NCBI GenBank assembly: GCA_903859415.1
Contig: CAIOMN010000058.1
Coordinates: 1 to 64,000, forward strand
Length of the DNA stretch: 64,000 nucleotides
From: an uncultured Methylococcaceae bacterium
Lineage (GTDB): Bacteria > Pseudomonadota > Gammaproteobacteria > Methylococcales > Methylomonadaceae
Direction: 5' to 3'
Shown here: positions 44,616-54,723 of the stretch, one piece after another
How positions within the stretch are numbered: the stretch's first letter is position 1
Layout of the letters: every line of letters begins with the position of its first letter
Translations under genes and position numbers: made by a program
The notes under the pieces: model-generated
The model's input: only the letters and a program-made list of their open reading frames with translations
What the model was told of the DNA's origin: nothing
Databases searched by the model: none

Positions 44616-46844
44616 TTACTTCCAAATACTGACAATATTAGTGAAGTCATCAGTCCAGGGTTGCATGTCAAAATATAATGGCATTTTTTGCCAATTACCT
44701 AAGCGACTTAGACTTAATTGGCTAAGGGTTTGAGGATCTTTGGCCATGACCACCCAGTCAGTTGCAACGACTAAAGGTAACTCTTGTTGTGGCTTAAACT
44801 CTTCGATGAGCGCTGAAAAATGCATCTCTTCAGCGTGAATAGATAATACTTTCTTGAGTAATAGATGTCGGTTTGTAATATGAAAAGCTAGTATGCCTTG
44901 TGGCTTTAACTTTTTAAAATATAGCTCAATAGCTTCTTTAGTCAGTAAATGGGTGGGTACAGAATCTGAACTAAATGCATCCATAATTAACAGGTCGAAT
45001 TTGCCATCAGGCTCTTTTTCTAAAGATAAACGCGCGTCGCCGATGCTCATTTTAGAGTCATGTGAGCAGCGTTTTAAATAGCTGAAATAGTCTGGATTAC
45101 TGGCAATGTCCACAACCAATGGATCGATTTCGTATAAAGTCCAGTGTTGTGAAGGTTTGGCATAACAAGCTAAGGCCCCTGCACCGAGACCTACGATACC
45201 GATAGTCCAGTCTTGATTGTTATTGTCATATTCTTTAAATAGCTGTCCCATTGGGCCGGGGCGACTGTAATAGGTTAGCGGAATTGTTGCAATGGCTTCT
45301 GGTAGTCGTTGTGCGCCATGTTTAGTGGTACCATGAAAAAGCTCGTGATAGGTTTCTGGTTTATTTTGTTCCGAAGTCAGTATACTTTCTCTTACTGCGA
45401 GAACACCAAAGAAAGTGCGTTCTTGGTAAAGGGTATGTGACGATAGGCCATGTAATCCTAGGGAAAGAAAAATAATGGCACCTGTTGTTAAAGCAAATGC
45501 AACGGGTTTGGTTCTAAGAAAAAAGGTGGTCAGGGTTAGCAGAATTAAGCTGATGACTATAATGTCAAAATATTGCAGTAAATCTTCAATGTTTACATAA
45601 AGAACCAAGCCAATAATGACTAACAGAACAGGGATTGCTATTTGCAGCATTAATCCATTTTTAACTGAATTGCTCGGCCTGGGGCGTAGTAATAATGCAG
45701 CAACTATCATGATGGGGTATTCATAGATTCCATTGAATATGAATGGCGCCACAAAGGTATTAAACATACCACCTAACATGCCACCAAAAGACATAATCAA
45801 ATAAAACGTTGTTAAATGCTGGGTGTTGGGTCTGTTTTTAGCCAGTTCACCATGGCAGACCATGACAGCAAAGAAAAATGCAATCAGGTGTAGAATCAGA
45901 TACGCCCAATAAGGTAAATCAGCCGGATTAATAAAGGCGTAGGTTATAAAGGGTATTAAGAATAGTGGCTGTAGCTTAACTATGGTCGGATGTATTTTGT
46001 CATTCCATTTGGAAAATACAATAACGAAGGATAGTAAGTAAACTGTTAATGGGATTATCCATAGCAGAGGTACTGACGCTATGTCAGTACTGATAAAATT
46101 GGTTAAACCTAAAAGTAAACTTGAGGGTACAAACGCTAACACTAGCCAGTGAAGTTTTGTAAAGAGACTGAGTGGGCTTACCTCGCTAGTTTGTTTTTGT
46201 GTAATAGCTTGGTTTTGTTTACTTTTCCATAAAATAGCTGCACAGCCTGCGATAAGCAGACACAATATGCCATAACCTATACTCCAGTAAGTTTTTTGAT
46301 GAGTTACTCCAATGCTGGGCTCAAGCAAGAAAGGATAACTGAGCAGTGCAATCAAACTGCCTGTGTTACTGGCTGCATAAAGAAAATAAGGGTCATCACT
46401 CGTTTGATGGCCAACATTGGCAAACCATTTTTGTATCAGGGGCGCCGTGGTTGACACCACAAAAAAAGGTAGTCCGATAGCAAGGAGTAGTGTCCAGAGC
46501 AGCCAGAATGTGGGATTGCTTTCAGTGGGCGGAGCAGTATTTTCAGGTAAGGCGAGTGGTAACGCTAAGAAACTGATCAGAATAACAACAGTGTGTATCT
46601 GTATTTGCCGATGCTGACTAAATCGAGTAGAAAGTGTATGGGCGTATAGATAGCCTAAAAACAGAATGGTTTGGTAAAACACCATGCAGGTATTCCAAAC
46701 TGCAGGTGACCCGCCTAGTAAAGGTAAAAGGATTTTACCAAACAGGGGTTGCAGAACAAACATCAGTGATGCACTGACAAATAATGTCCCCGCAAATAAT
46801 AATGTCCAAGATAAGCTTCGGTTGGTTTTTGCGGGGTCAGTCAT
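44616..46844 (-). CDS. membrane-fused spermidine-synthase-like protein
   Basis: 742 residues. Residues about 1-480 contain roughly a dozen membrane helices (starting LSWTLLFAGTLFVSASLMFVLQPLFGKILLPLLGG). The C-terminal 230 residues are a Rossmann methyltransferase-like spermidine synthase fold: GIVGLGAGALACYAKPSQHWTLYEIDPLVVDIA and DLLIMDAFSSDSVPTHLLTKEA. Such fused proteins are common, and their substrate is not settled; they may make or move polyamines or aminopropylate something at the membrane. The minus-strand frame ends in an AT-rich stretch. Confidence 0.85.
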   Translation of the reverse strand: MTDPAKTNRSLSWTLLFAGTLFVSASLMFVLQPLFGKILLPLLGGSPAVWNTCMVFYQTILFLGYLYAHTLSTRFSQHRQIQIHTVVILISFLALPLALPENTAPPTESNPTFWLLWTLLLAIGLPFFVVSTTAPLIQKWFANVGHQTSDDPYFLYAASNTGSLIALLSYPFLLEPSIGVTHQKTYWSIGYGILCLLIAGCAAILWKSKQNQAITQKQTSEVSPLSLFTKLHWLVLAFVPSSLLLGLTNFISTDIASVPLLWIIPLTVYLLSFVIVFSKWNDKIHPTIVKLQPLFLIPFITYAFINPADLPYWAYLILHLIAFFFAVMVCHGELAKNRPNTQHLTTFYLIMSFGGMLGGMFNTFVAPFIFNGIYEYPIMIVAALLLRPRPSNSVKNGLMLQIAIPVLLVIIGLVLYVNIEDLLQYFDIIVISLILLTLTTFFLRTKPVAFALTTGAIIFLSLGLHGLSSHTLYQERTFFGVLAVRESILTSEQNKPETYHELFHGTTKHGAQRLPEAIATIPLTYYSRPGPMGQLFKEYDNNNQDWTIGIVGLGAGALACYAKPSQHWTLYEIDPLVVDIASNPDYFSYLKRCSHDSKMSIGDARLSLEKEPDGKFDLLIMDAFSSDSVPTHLLTKEAIELYFKKLKPQGILAFHITNRHLLLKKVLSIHAEEMHFSALIEEFKPQQELPLVVATDWVVMAKDPQTLSQLSLSRLGNWQKMPLYFDMQPWTDDFTNIVSIWK

Positions 46845-46887
46845 TGTTTCTGAGATGTAACGGTTTAGGTTATAAAGCTATCTTTCC

Positions 46888-47103
46888 TTAACTAAGTCGA
46901 GATACGGCGTTTTTAGCCAAGTCGCTTAAGTGTGATCCATCTTCGTGCAAATACGCAATAATGTCGTTACGCATTCTGGGATCCCATGATCTTGTGATGT
47001 GATTGATCACACCTTTGGCAGCGATCTCTTTATCGGGTTCGGCATTAAAAAAATCACTAATATCATTGGCCATTCTAATAAGGGTTTCGATTTTATTGCT
47101 CAT
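46888..47103 (-). CDS. fdsD: formate dehydrogenase delta subunit
   Basis: A 71-residue FdsD-type small subunit (IRMANDISDFFNAEPDKEIAAKGVINHITRSWDPRMRNDIIAYL). It is thought to stabilise the soluble NAD-dependent formate dehydrogenase. It overlaps the fdhD stop by 4 bp and closes the operon. Confidence 0.9.
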   Translation of the reverse strand: MSNKIETLIRMANDISDFFNAEPDKEIAAKGVINHITRSWDPRMRNDIIAYLHEDGSHLSDLAKNAVSRLS

Positions 47104-47936
47104 AATACATCGTTGTTATGGGTTAAACGCTGAGGATGGGTGTATATAACATGCTGATCATCTCTAGCAAAGCCAATTAATGTAAGGCCCGTGTCATTGG
47201 CAAGTCGTATGGCTAAACCAGTAGGCGCAGAAATAGCCGCCAGTAGGTTAATGCCTACCCATGCTGTTTTTTGGACCATTTCATAGCTTGCTCGACTAGT
47301 AACGATAACAAATCCTGTTGAAAGGTCTTTTCCAGTTCGTAACAGAAAGCCAATCAATTTATCCAACGCGTTATGTCTTCCCACATCCTCTCTAATATCA
47401 ATTATACCTTGTCTCGGAACTGCCCAGGCAGCTGCATGAATAGCGCCCGTAATTCGGTTGAGATTTTGGTGTTGATGCAGTTCTGAAAGTGCGGCGCGTA
47501 AATCAGTAGCAGATAGTACAAGGTTACCATCAACCGCATTAGGTTGACGAATAGCCTGATTTAACGTACTTGCACCACAGAGACCGCAACCCGTTCGTCC
47601 AGTTAAATTACGGCCTTTATCCGACATGCATTGAAACCGATGGTCTGGAATCTTTAATTGAATTTCGATCCCATTAGAACGGTTATAAATCCGTGTTGAA
47701 AAGAGTTCTTGCGGATTTTTCAAAATGCCTTCAGTAATACTAAACCCTAATGCAAATTCTTCAAGATTTGTTGGAGTTGCCAGCATAACGACATGAGGCA
47801 ATCCATTATAAATTAAAGAAATAGGGACTTCTTCAGCAACATAGTCCAGTTTTTGCTCATGTAATCCACCTTTCCAGCGATCAACAGTAAATTCTTGATA
47901 ACTGGGCCAGCCCAAATCTAATAATAACTCATCCAC
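47100..47936 (-). CDS. fdhD: formate dehydrogenase accessory sulfurtransferase
   Basis: 278 residues. FdhD transfers sulfur to the molybdenum/tungsten cofactor of formate dehydrogenase. The catalytic cysteine loop is RTGCGLCGAS with C117 and C120. Other motifs are EFALGFSITEGIL and DVGRHNALDKLIG. It sits between fdsA and fdsD, overlapping fdsD by 4 bp, as expected for co-expression with its client enzyme. Confidence 0.95.
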   Translation of the reverse strand: MDELLLDLGWPSYQEFTVDRWKGGLHEQKLDYVAEEVPISLIYNGLPHVVMLATPTNLEEFALGFSITEGILKNPQELFSTRIYNRSNGIEIQLKIPDHRFQCMSDKGRNLTGRTGCGLCGASTLNQAIRQPNAVDGNLVLSATDLRAALSELHQHQNLNRITGAIHAAAWAVPRQGIIDIREDVGRHNALDKLIGFLLRTGKDLSTGFVIVTSRASYEMVQKTAWVGINLLAAISAPTGLAIRLANDTGLTLIGFARDDQHVIYTHPQRLTHNNDVL

Positions 47937-47994
47937 GATTCAACTTACACCCACTTGTTAAGATGGGTGATGAGGATGCTCGTTTTGATAATTG

Positions 47995-50847
47995 TTATGA
48001 ACCATTACTAATGCCTTGCTCAAGCAAATCTAATTGCAACTCTGAAAAAGCCTGGTATTCTTTTTGCCATTCAGAAGGTTGAAGTACTTTCGTAATTTGT
48101 ACGGCAGTAACTTTATACTCAGGGCAATTAGTTGCCCAGTCCGAATTGTCAGTGGTGATAACATTAGCCCCGGATTCTGGGAAATGGAACGTAGTGTAGA
48201 CAACGCCAGGCTGAACCCGATCAGTCACCAAAGCACGCAACACGGTTTCACCAACACGGCTTTTAATACCCACCCAGTCATTTGTGTTTACGCCACGATC
48301 TTCGGCATCATGAGGATGAATTTCTAATATGTCTTCTGAATGCCAAGCATTATTTTCAGTCCGACGGGTTTGGGCGCCCACATTGTATTGAGATAAAATA
48401 CGACCCGTAGTTAATATCAAGGGAAACTTTTGAGTTACTTTTTCTCTAGTTGCGACATATTCCGTCAACATAAACAACCCTTTACCATCATCACGCAAAA
48501 ACTCATCTTTATGCATGATAGGAGTGCCTTCAGGAGTTTCATCGTTGCAAGGCCATTGTATGCTACCTAATTCGGTTATTTTGTCATAGCTTACACCGTT
48601 AAAACTGGGTGTTAAGCGAGCAATCTCATCCATGATTTCAGATGGATGACTATAATTCATAGGGTAGCCTAACGCATTTGATAGAAGTTGTGTTACTTCC
48701 CAATCAGCATAGCCAGCTAAGGGGCGCATCACTTTACGCACAGGAGAAATACGACGTTCCGCATTCGTAAATGTGCCGTCTTTTTCTAAAAATGAAGCGC
48801 CGGGTAAGAACACGTGTGCAAACTTTGCAGTTTCATTCAAGAATATATCTTGTACTATGACACATTCCATTGCGCGTAACGCATTGTGGACATGGATAAT
48901 ATCTGGATCTGATTGAGCAATGTCTTCACCTTCAATATACATTCCCAAATAGGAACCATCTAAAGCTGCATCAAACATATTCGGAATTCGTAATCCGGGT
49001 TCAGTGCTTAATGGTGCTTGCCAGGCTGATTCAAACAAGGCGTGTGTTTCTGGGTCAGACACATGTCGATAACCGGGTAACTCATGAGGAAATGATCCCA
49101 TATCACATGAACCTTGAACGTTATTTTGTCCACGTAAAGGATTAACACCTACACCATCGCGACCTAAATTCCCAGTTGCCATGGCTAAATTGGCAATGCC
49201 AATCACTGTCGTGGAACCCTGGCTGTGTTCAGTGACACCTAAGCCATAATGAAAAGCGCCATTTTTGGTTGTTGCATATAAGCGGGCTGCTGCTCGCATT
49301 TCTGCAGCAGGAACACCGGTGATAGTTTCAGTGTTTTCAGGTGAGTGGCGAACATCAGAAACAAAGGTGCGCCATTTATTAAATGAAGCAATGTCACAAC
49401 GAGCATTAACAAATTCTTCATCTACCAGATTTTCAGTGATAATAACGTGAGCTAATGCGTTGACTACTGCTACGTTGGTTCCTGGACGCAGTTTTAGATG
49501 GTAATCAGCTTGAACGTGGGCAGTTTTAACTAAATCGATGTTGCGCGGATCGATAACGATTAATTTTGCGCCTTGACGTAAGCGTTTCTTCATCATTGAA
49601 CCGAACACAGGATGGCCATCGGTCGGGTTTACACCCATAAGAACGATAACATCTGCTTTCATCACAGAATCAAAGTTTTGTGTGCCTGAAGACTCACCAA
49701 ATGTTTGTTTTAGTCCATATCCTGTAGGCGAATGACAAACTCGTGCGCAGGTATCAACATTGTTATTGCCAAAGCCGGCACGAATCAATTTTTGCACAAG
49801 ATAGGCTTCTTCATTGGTGCAACGTGAGGAAGTAATGCCACCAATAGCGTTTTTACCATATTTTGCTTGAATACGTTTTAATTCAGAAGCCGCATGGTTA
49901 ATGGCTTCTTCCCAACTGACTTCTTGCCATGCATCTTTAATGCTGGCACGAATCATGGGTTTAGTAATGCGATCTTTATGAGTTGCATATCCAAAAGCGA
50001 AGCGACCTTTTATACATGAATGACCGTGGTTTGCTTTGCCATCCTTATTAGGTACCATTCGGATGACTTGTTCACCTTTCATTTCAGCTCTAAATGAACA
50101 GCCAACACCACAATAGGCACAGGTGGTAATAATTGCGTGTTCGGGTTGACCATGGTCAATAACCGATTTTTCCATTAAGGTGGCGGTAGGGCAAGCTTGA
50201 ACACAGGCGCCACAAGATACGCATTCCGAGTCCATGAAGGCTTCATTTTGGCCAGGTGATACTTTAGAATCAAAACCACGGCCATCAATAGTTAAGGCAA
50301 AAGTACCTTGCGTTTCTTCACAGGCTCTTACGCAACGAGAACACACAATACATTTACTGGGATCAAAGCTAAAGTAAGGATTACTTTCGTCTTTAACAGC
50401 ATGAAGATGCGTTTCAACCGGATTGTAACGAACTTCACGCAATCCTACTGCACCCGCCATATCTTGTAACTCACAATCACCATTGGAGGAGCAAGTTAAG
50501 CAATCTAATGGATGATCAGAAATATACAGTTCCATGACGCCACGACGAACTTCAGCCAGTTTTTGATTTTGCGTAACAACTTTTAAGCCTTCAGCCGCCG
50601 GTGTAGTACACGAAGCTGGCATGCCGCGTCCGCCTTCAATTTGAACGACGCAAAGACGACAAGAGCCAAAAGGTTCAATGCTATCAGTGGCGCATAGCTT
50701 GGGAATATCAATTCCGATAGAAGCAGCTGCACGCATAATAGAAGTCCCTTCTGGAACGGATACTTTAAAACCATCAATTTCCAGGTTAACTAATTTAGTT
50801 GACTCACTGGCAGGGGTGCCAAAATCTTGTTCTTTATTGATGCTCAT
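47995..50847 (-). CDS. fdsA: NAD-dependent formate dehydrogenase, alpha (catalytic) subunit
   Basis: 950 residues. An N-terminal 2Fe-2S domain (CATDSIEPFGSCRLCVVQI) precedes a Cys-rich region with several 4Fe-4S sites (LDCLTCSSNGDCELQDMA, CIVCSRCVRACEE, CVSCGACVQACPT) and then the bis-MGD domain (CAYCGVGCSF). The metal-binding residue is C371 in CARVCHSPTGYGLKQTFG, a cysteine rather than selenocysteine. It oxidises formate to CO2 and passes electrons through the clusters to FdsBG. It lacks a Tat signal, as expected for the cytosolic enzyme. This is typically the final step of methanol oxidation in methylotrophs. Confidence 0.97.
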   Translation of the reverse strand: MSINKEQDFGTPASESTKLVNLEIDGFKVSVPEGTSIMRAAASIGIDIPKLCATDSIEPFGSCRLCVVQIEGGRGMPASCTTPAAEGLKVVTQNQKLAEVRRGVMELYISDHPLDCLTCSSNGDCELQDMAGAVGLREVRYNPVETHLHAVKDESNPYFSFDPSKCIVCSRCVRACEETQGTFALTIDGRGFDSKVSPGQNEAFMDSECVSCGACVQACPTATLMEKSVIDHGQPEHAIITTCAYCGVGCSFRAEMKGEQVIRMVPNKDGKANHGHSCIKGRFAFGYATHKDRITKPMIRASIKDAWQEVSWEEAINHAASELKRIQAKYGKNAIGGITSSRCTNEEAYLVQKLIRAGFGNNNVDTCARVCHSPTGYGLKQTFGESSGTQNFDSVMKADVIVLMGVNPTDGHPVFGSMMKKRLRQGAKLIVIDPRNIDLVKTAHVQADYHLKLRPGTNVAVVNALAHVIITENLVDEEFVNARCDIASFNKWRTFVSDVRHSPENTETITGVPAAEMRAAARLYATTKNGAFHYGLGVTEHSQGSTTVIGIANLAMATGNLGRDGVGVNPLRGQNNVQGSCDMGSFPHELPGYRHVSDPETHALFESAWQAPLSTEPGLRIPNMFDAALDGSYLGMYIEGEDIAQSDPDIIHVHNALRAMECVIVQDIFLNETAKFAHVFLPGASFLEKDGTFTNAERRISPVRKVMRPLAGYADWEVTQLLSNALGYPMNYSHPSEIMDEIARLTPSFNGVSYDKITELGSIQWPCNDETPEGTPIMHKDEFLRDDGKGLFMLTEYVATREKVTQKFPLILTTGRILSQYNVGAQTRRTENNAWHSEDILEIHPHDAEDRGVNTNDWVGIKSRVGETVLRALVTDRVQPGVVYTTFHFPESGANVITTDNSDWATNCPEYKVTAVQITKVLQPSEWQKEYQAFSELQLDLLEQGISNGS

Positions 50848-50871
50848 GATGGATTCCTCGAGTCGTCGTTA

Positions 50872-52425
50872 TCAGGCAGCGTTTACTTTTTCATTTAGAC
50901 CGAAGTCTTCGGGAAAATGATTTAATGCACTTAATACAGGATAAGGGGTCATCCCCCCTAAAGCACAAAGCGAGCCGTTAAGCAGAGTGTTGCAAAGATC
51001 ACGGAGTAACGGAATGTTTCTGCCTAGTTCTTTGCCGGCAATAATATCATCCATCACTTCGTATCCACGAGTAGAGCCTATGCGACAAGGTGTGCATTTG
51101 CCGCAAGACTCAATTGCACAAAATTCCATGTTGTAACGAGCTAATTCCGCCATATTGGCCGTATCATCAAAAACTACAACGCCACCATGCCCTAATACAG
51201 TCCAGTTTGCAGCAAAAGCTTCGTAGTCTAAAGGGGTATCAAATTGTGATTCAGGTAAGTAAGCCCCTAGCGGGCCACCAACTTGTACTGCTTTGATTGG
51301 GCGACCAGATGCTGAGCCACCACCAAAATCATAAAGTAGTTCACGTAATGTCGCGCCAAAAGCAAGTTCAACCAGTCCAGCGTGTTTGATATTACCCGCA
51401 AGTTGAAGAGGCAGTGTACCGCGTGAGCGTCCCATGCCAAAATCGCGATAGTAATCTCCGCCTTTATCTAAAATAATGGGCACGGAGGCTAAAGAAATAA
51501 CGTTATTAACAACAGTTGGTTTGCCAAACAAGCCACTGATTGCAGGTAAGGGGGGTTTAAAACGAACTAATCCACGTTTGCCCTCTAAACTTTCCATAAG
51601 AGAGGTTTCTTCGCCACAGACATATGCACCCGCACCTAAACGCACTTCAAGATGGAATGCTTTACCACTGCCTTGAATATCGTCACCTAAATAACCGGCC
51701 TCATAGGCTTTTTGAATGGCAGTGTTAAGAGCGATATGAGCATGAGGGTATTCTACGCGCAAGTAAATATAGCCTTGAGTCGCACCTACAGCAATGCCGG
51801 CAATCGTCATACCTTCAATTAAGACAAAAGGATCGCTTTCCATCACCATGCGGTCAGAGAAAGTGCCAGAGTCACCCTCATCAGCATTGCAGATAATATA
51901 TTTTTGCTCAGAAGGTGTATTAAGAACGGTATTCCATTTTATGCCAGTCGGGAAGGCAGCGCCACCGCGACCACGTAACCCAGAGTCAGTTACCGCTTTA
52001 ACAATTTCGCCTTGCGATTGGTTAAGGGCATTACTGAGTCCTTTGTAGCCATCAAGTTTAATGTAATCTTCCAAGCTAACGGGGTCAGTGATACCAATAC
52101 GGGCAAAGGTTAAACGTTGCTGCTTTTTTAAATAATCCAGCTCTTCAGTTAAGCCTAAATAGAGTGGATGAGCACCACCTTCAGTAAAGTTTGCATCAAA
52201 AAGACTAGCTACATCTGCGGCCTGAACGGGGCCATAAGCTTTTCTGCCTTCTTCCGTAAGAACCTCAACCAGCGGCTCTAGCCAATAGAGGCCTCTCGAT
52301 CCGTTACGAATTAATTGGATAGTAATATTACGTTTTTCAGCTTCCTTGGAAATTGCTTTGGCAACACGATCAGCGCCAATTGAAACAGCACTTGAATCGC
52401 ATGGGACATAAATTGTAATACTCAT
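50872..52425 (-). CDS. fdsB: NAD-dependent formate dehydrogenase, beta (NuoF-like) subunit
   Basis: 517 residues, NuoF-like with FMN and NAD sites: [53 protein letters not shown] and the 4Fe-4S site [12 protein letters not shown]. It receives electrons from FdsA and reduces NAD+. It overlaps the end of fdsG by 4 bp (ATGA-type) and precedes fdsA after a 24-bp gap. Confidence 0.97.
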   Translation of the reverse strand: MSITIYVPCDSSAVSIGADRVAKAISKEAEKRNITIQLIRNGSRGLYWLEPLVEVLTEEGRKAYGPVQAADVASLFDANFTEGGAHPLYLGLTEELDYLKKQQRLTFARIGITDPVSLEDYIKLDGYKGLSNALNQSQGEIVKAVTDSGLRGRGGAAFPTGIKWNTVLNTPSEQKYIICNADEGDSGTFSDRMVMESDPFVLIEGMTIAGIAVGATQGYIYLRVEYPHAHIALNTAIQKAYEAGYLGDDIQGSGKAFHLEVRLGAGAYVCGEETSLMESLEGKRGLVRFKPPLPAISGLFGKPTVVNNVISLASVPIILDKGGDYYRDFGMGRSRGTLPLQLAGNIKHAGLVELAFGATLRELLYDFGGGSASGRPIKAVQVGGPLGAYLPESQFDTPLDYEAFAANWTVLGHGGVVVFDDTANMAELARYNMEFCAIESCGKCTPCRIGSTRGYEVMDDIIAGKELGRNIPLLRDLCNTLLNGSLCALGGMTPYPVLSALNHFPEDFGLNEKVNAA

Positions 52426-52898
52426 GCAAGTTCCTCTGTTTCATTGATAATGCGGTCAAAAGTATCTGTAGAAACGCGCCCATAAACGTCATGGTCGATT
52501 TGTATGGCAGGTGAGCAAGCGCAGTTGCCTAAGCAATAAACCGGTTCAAGAGAAAATTTTCCATCTTGCGTGGTTTCATGGTAATCGATACCTAAGCTTT
52601 CTTTTATATGTTTTTCCAGGTGTTTGCCACCCATTGCCTGGCACGATTCAGCTCGGCAAACATGGATTGTTTGTTTTCCTGGTGGGGTGTCACGAAAATA
52701 ATGGTAAAAGCTGATGACACCATGAACTTCAGCGCGAGAAAGATTGAGTGCTTTCGCGATAGTCGGAACGCTATCGACAGGTACATAACCTAATTCATCC
52801 TGTACGGCATGTAAAATAGGCAGTAGCGCCCCCGGTTTATCTTTGAGCGCTGTAATAATAGTTTGCAATGCTGCTTGTATTGTGGTGGATTCAGTCAT
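52422..52898 (-). CDS. fdsG: NAD-dependent formate dehydrogenase, gamma (NuoE-like) subunit
   Basis: 158 residues, NuoE-like thioredoxin-fold 2Fe-2S protein with ligands C81, C86, C122 and C126 ([11 protein letters not shown] and [10 protein letters not shown]). It is the first gene of the operon fdsG-fdsB-fdsA-fdhD-fdsD. The operon promoter must lie in the 328-bp gap to the cold-shock gene at 53227. Confidence 0.96.
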   Translation of the reverse strand: MTESTTIQAALQTIITALKDKPGALLPILHAVQDELGYVPVDSVPTIAKALNLSRAEVHGVISFYHYFRDTPPGKQTIHVCRAESCQAMGGKHLEKHIKESLGIDYHETTQDGKFSLEPVYCLGNCACSPAIQIDHDVYGRVSTDTFDRIINETEELA

Positions 52899-53226
52899 TC
52901 TCTGCTCTCAATGGCAATTCTGCTTGTTAAAACAACACGCATCCTTCGTGCTACCTTAAAATAGTGGGATAGCATAGCACAAGAAGATTTTTGTGTAAAA
53001 GACACAATTACTAGGTTTTTAAACTTCTATATATAAGGAGAAATCTACAGTGAAAGACCTATTTAAAGACCTATTTATAGTAGGCTGTACAAGAAATACT
53101 TAGGATTTAATTTTTGCTGCCATTTGTTAAGCAGTTTTGGAGTGTTTCAGGGTTATTGGAATTGTAACTAGAGGGATAGTGGTGGTAAGCGATAGCCTAT
53201 AGATCAAGGCTACCGCTTTTACAGCA
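52899..53226. promoter_or_regulatory. fds operon promoter gap with short direct repeat
   Basis: The 328-bp gap carries no gene I can support. It holds a 13-bp direct repeat AAAGACCTATTTA (53053-53065 and 53065-53077) about 155 bp upstream of fdsG, and a hairpin at 53188-53217. The repeat could be a regulator binding site or simple AT-rich duplication. A minus-strand promoter for fdsG must lie here. Confidence 0.35.
53188..53217. terminator. hairpin after the cold-shock gene
   Basis: Arms 53188-53197 and 53208-53217 pair over 10 bp with one mismatch (AGCGATAGCC / GGCTACCGCT), 10 bp past the cold-shock gene stop on the minus strand. On the plus strand TTTTA follows. It probably separates the cold-shock gene from the fds promoter region. 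Confidence 0.55.
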
Positions 53227-53427
53227 TTAGATGAGAGTTACTTCTTCTGCTTGTGGACCTTTTTGGCCTTGTGTAACAGTAAACTGTACTTTTTGACCTT
53301 CATCAAGCGATTTAAAGCCAGAACTGTTGATGTTACGGAAGTGAACAAAAACGTCAGGGCCATTTTCTTGTTGAATAAAGCCAAAACCTTTTTCAGCGTT
53401 AAACCATTTAACTATACCAGTAGTCAT
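53227..53427 (-). CDS. cold-shock protein (CspA family), second copy
   Basis: 66 residues: one cold-shock domain with RNP1 KGFGFIQQ and RNP2 VFVHFRNI. It differs from the 44185 copy at several positions, with a shorter loop after RNP2, so it is a paralogue rather than a recent duplicate. It stands alone. Confidence 0.95.
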   Translation of the reverse strand: MTTGIVKWFNAEKGFGFIQQENGPDVFVHFRNINSSGFKSLDEGQKVQFTVTQGQKGPQAEEVTLI

Positions 53428-53625
53428 TTTTAGTCCTATGTAAAATATGTAATTGAAGCCTTTAGGGGCTGGTAGCGCTGGGAAATTTAAGAATTACTTA
53501 TGATAAACAGGACGAGCAATATAGGAAAAACTTCGTAGAGATAAGCATAACGGTAAAACAATTTTCAAGCTGATTGAATTCTATAGGGATGGCTTAATAA
53601 AGTCAATCATAAACTCATTCAGTCT

Positions 53626-54090
53626 TTATGGAATGTGAATGGGATTATTTGGTTTGCTTTGTAAATAGGAGGCATTAGGGTCAATAATGAAACGATTATT
53701 CATGGTTGTTCTACCAATCAGCATACGAAATAACATACTATCTCTATTGGTTAGGGTCATTTCAGCATTTATAATTGATTGGCCTAAGATCAGTTGAGTT
53801 TCTATCACATAGCGCCGTTGCTTATGACCCCCAGAGTCTGACACAATGCGTCTATCTTTAATAGGCGCATGACATTCAATAAAAATATCAGAGTTCCGTT
53901 GTTTAGGGTGGATGGCAAACATAACCCAACGATGCCCGTCCTTTCTATAAGGTTCTATCGCAAATGCATGTAATGCAGAGGAGCGTGCCCCTGTATCAAT
54001 TTTTGCTTTTATTTGACTGATGTTGAGTTCTGGTAAACCCACCCATTCACGCCAACCCAGCATGGGTAGTGAGGAAGTTATATTTGACAT
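53626..54090 (-). CDS. RimB-type / ATP-dependent zinc protease-like (retropepsin fold) protein
   Basis: 154 residues of the family annotated as putative ATP-dependent zinc protease, now seen as retropepsin-like. The signature is LPMLGWREWVGLPELNISQIKAKIDTGARSSALHAF, where DTGA is the acid-protease-type catalytic triad, followed by RIVSDSGGHKQRRYVIETQLILG and MLIGRTTM. Members of this family act with RimK or in glutamate-tail processing in some species. It is 17 bp downstream of the DbpA-domain gene on the same strand. Confidence 0.8.
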   Translation of the reverse strand: MSNITSSLPMLGWREWVGLPELNISQIKAKIDTGARSSALHAFAIEPYRKDGHRWVMFAIHPKQRNSDIFIECHAPIKDRRIVSDSGGHKQRRYVIETQLILGQSIINAEMTLTNRDSMLFRMLIGRTTMNNRFIIDPNASYLQSKPNNPIHIP

Positions 54091-54107
54091 CTTAACAAGC
54101 CTATAAA

Positions 54108-54704
54108 TTATTTATCGATCAACTTCTTAATATTGCCGGAGGGGGTGTCTTGGCTTTTAGGTTCCATATTAACATCTCGCTTTCGACCTCTACGTAATTG
54201 GTTATTGCCGCGCTTTTTGTTATTACGCATTTTTACTCTTTTTATATCGAGTTTATGCTGATTAATTTCTACTGATTTCAAATGCTGAAAAATATCTGGA
54301 GGCATTTCGTCGGGAAGTTCAATCAGTGTATAGCTGCGCTGAATATTAATATTATTAATGTTGTTTTTATCGACACCGGATTCTTCTATCAGAACTTTTT
54401 TCAGTTGTTCAGTGGTAATGGAGTGATCTGAACCTACATCTAGTCTATAACGAACCATTTTAACGATGAATGATTTGTTCTTTGTGGGTAAATGACCGTC
54501 CAAATTTTTATCTTTAGGTGCGGGGGCGGGTGTTTCGATCTGTTGGGTTAAATAGACAAGCGCAGCAGCACACGTTAAGCTGTCAATCTCCAGTTCATGA
54601 CTTATGGATTTAATAAAGTTACGCTGAGTTTCTAGATTCTCTATCGCCAGAATTTTCTGTAGTCTATTTTTCAGCGGTGTTTCTTTATTTGTGTAGTGAG
54701 CCAT
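54108..54704 (-). CDS. stand-alone DbpA-type RNA-binding domain protein
   Basis: 198 residues. A central region (VRYRLDVGSDHSITTEQLKKVLIEESGVDKNNINNINIQRSYTLIELP) matches the C-terminal RRM-like RNA-binding domain of the helicase DbpA, but no helicase core is present. An N-terminal helical part (residues 10-60) and a basic, Arg/Lys-rich tail (RNNKKRGNNQLRRGRKRD) flank it. It probably binds structured rRNA or mRNA. It follows surA by 19 bp on the same strand, where pdxA and rsmA are usually found. Confidence 0.65.
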   Translation of the reverse strand: MAHYTNKETPLKNRLQKILAIENLETQRNFIKSISHELEIDSLTCAAALVYLTQQIETPAPAPKDKNLDGHLPTKNKSFIVKMVRYRLDVGSDHSITTEQLKKVLIEESGVDKNNINNINIQRSYTLIELPDEMPPDIFQHLKSVEINQHKLDIKRVKMRNNKKRGNNQLRRGRKRDVNMEPKSQDTPSGNIKKLIDK

Positions 54705-54723
54705 AGTTAAGTTTTTGTAACGC

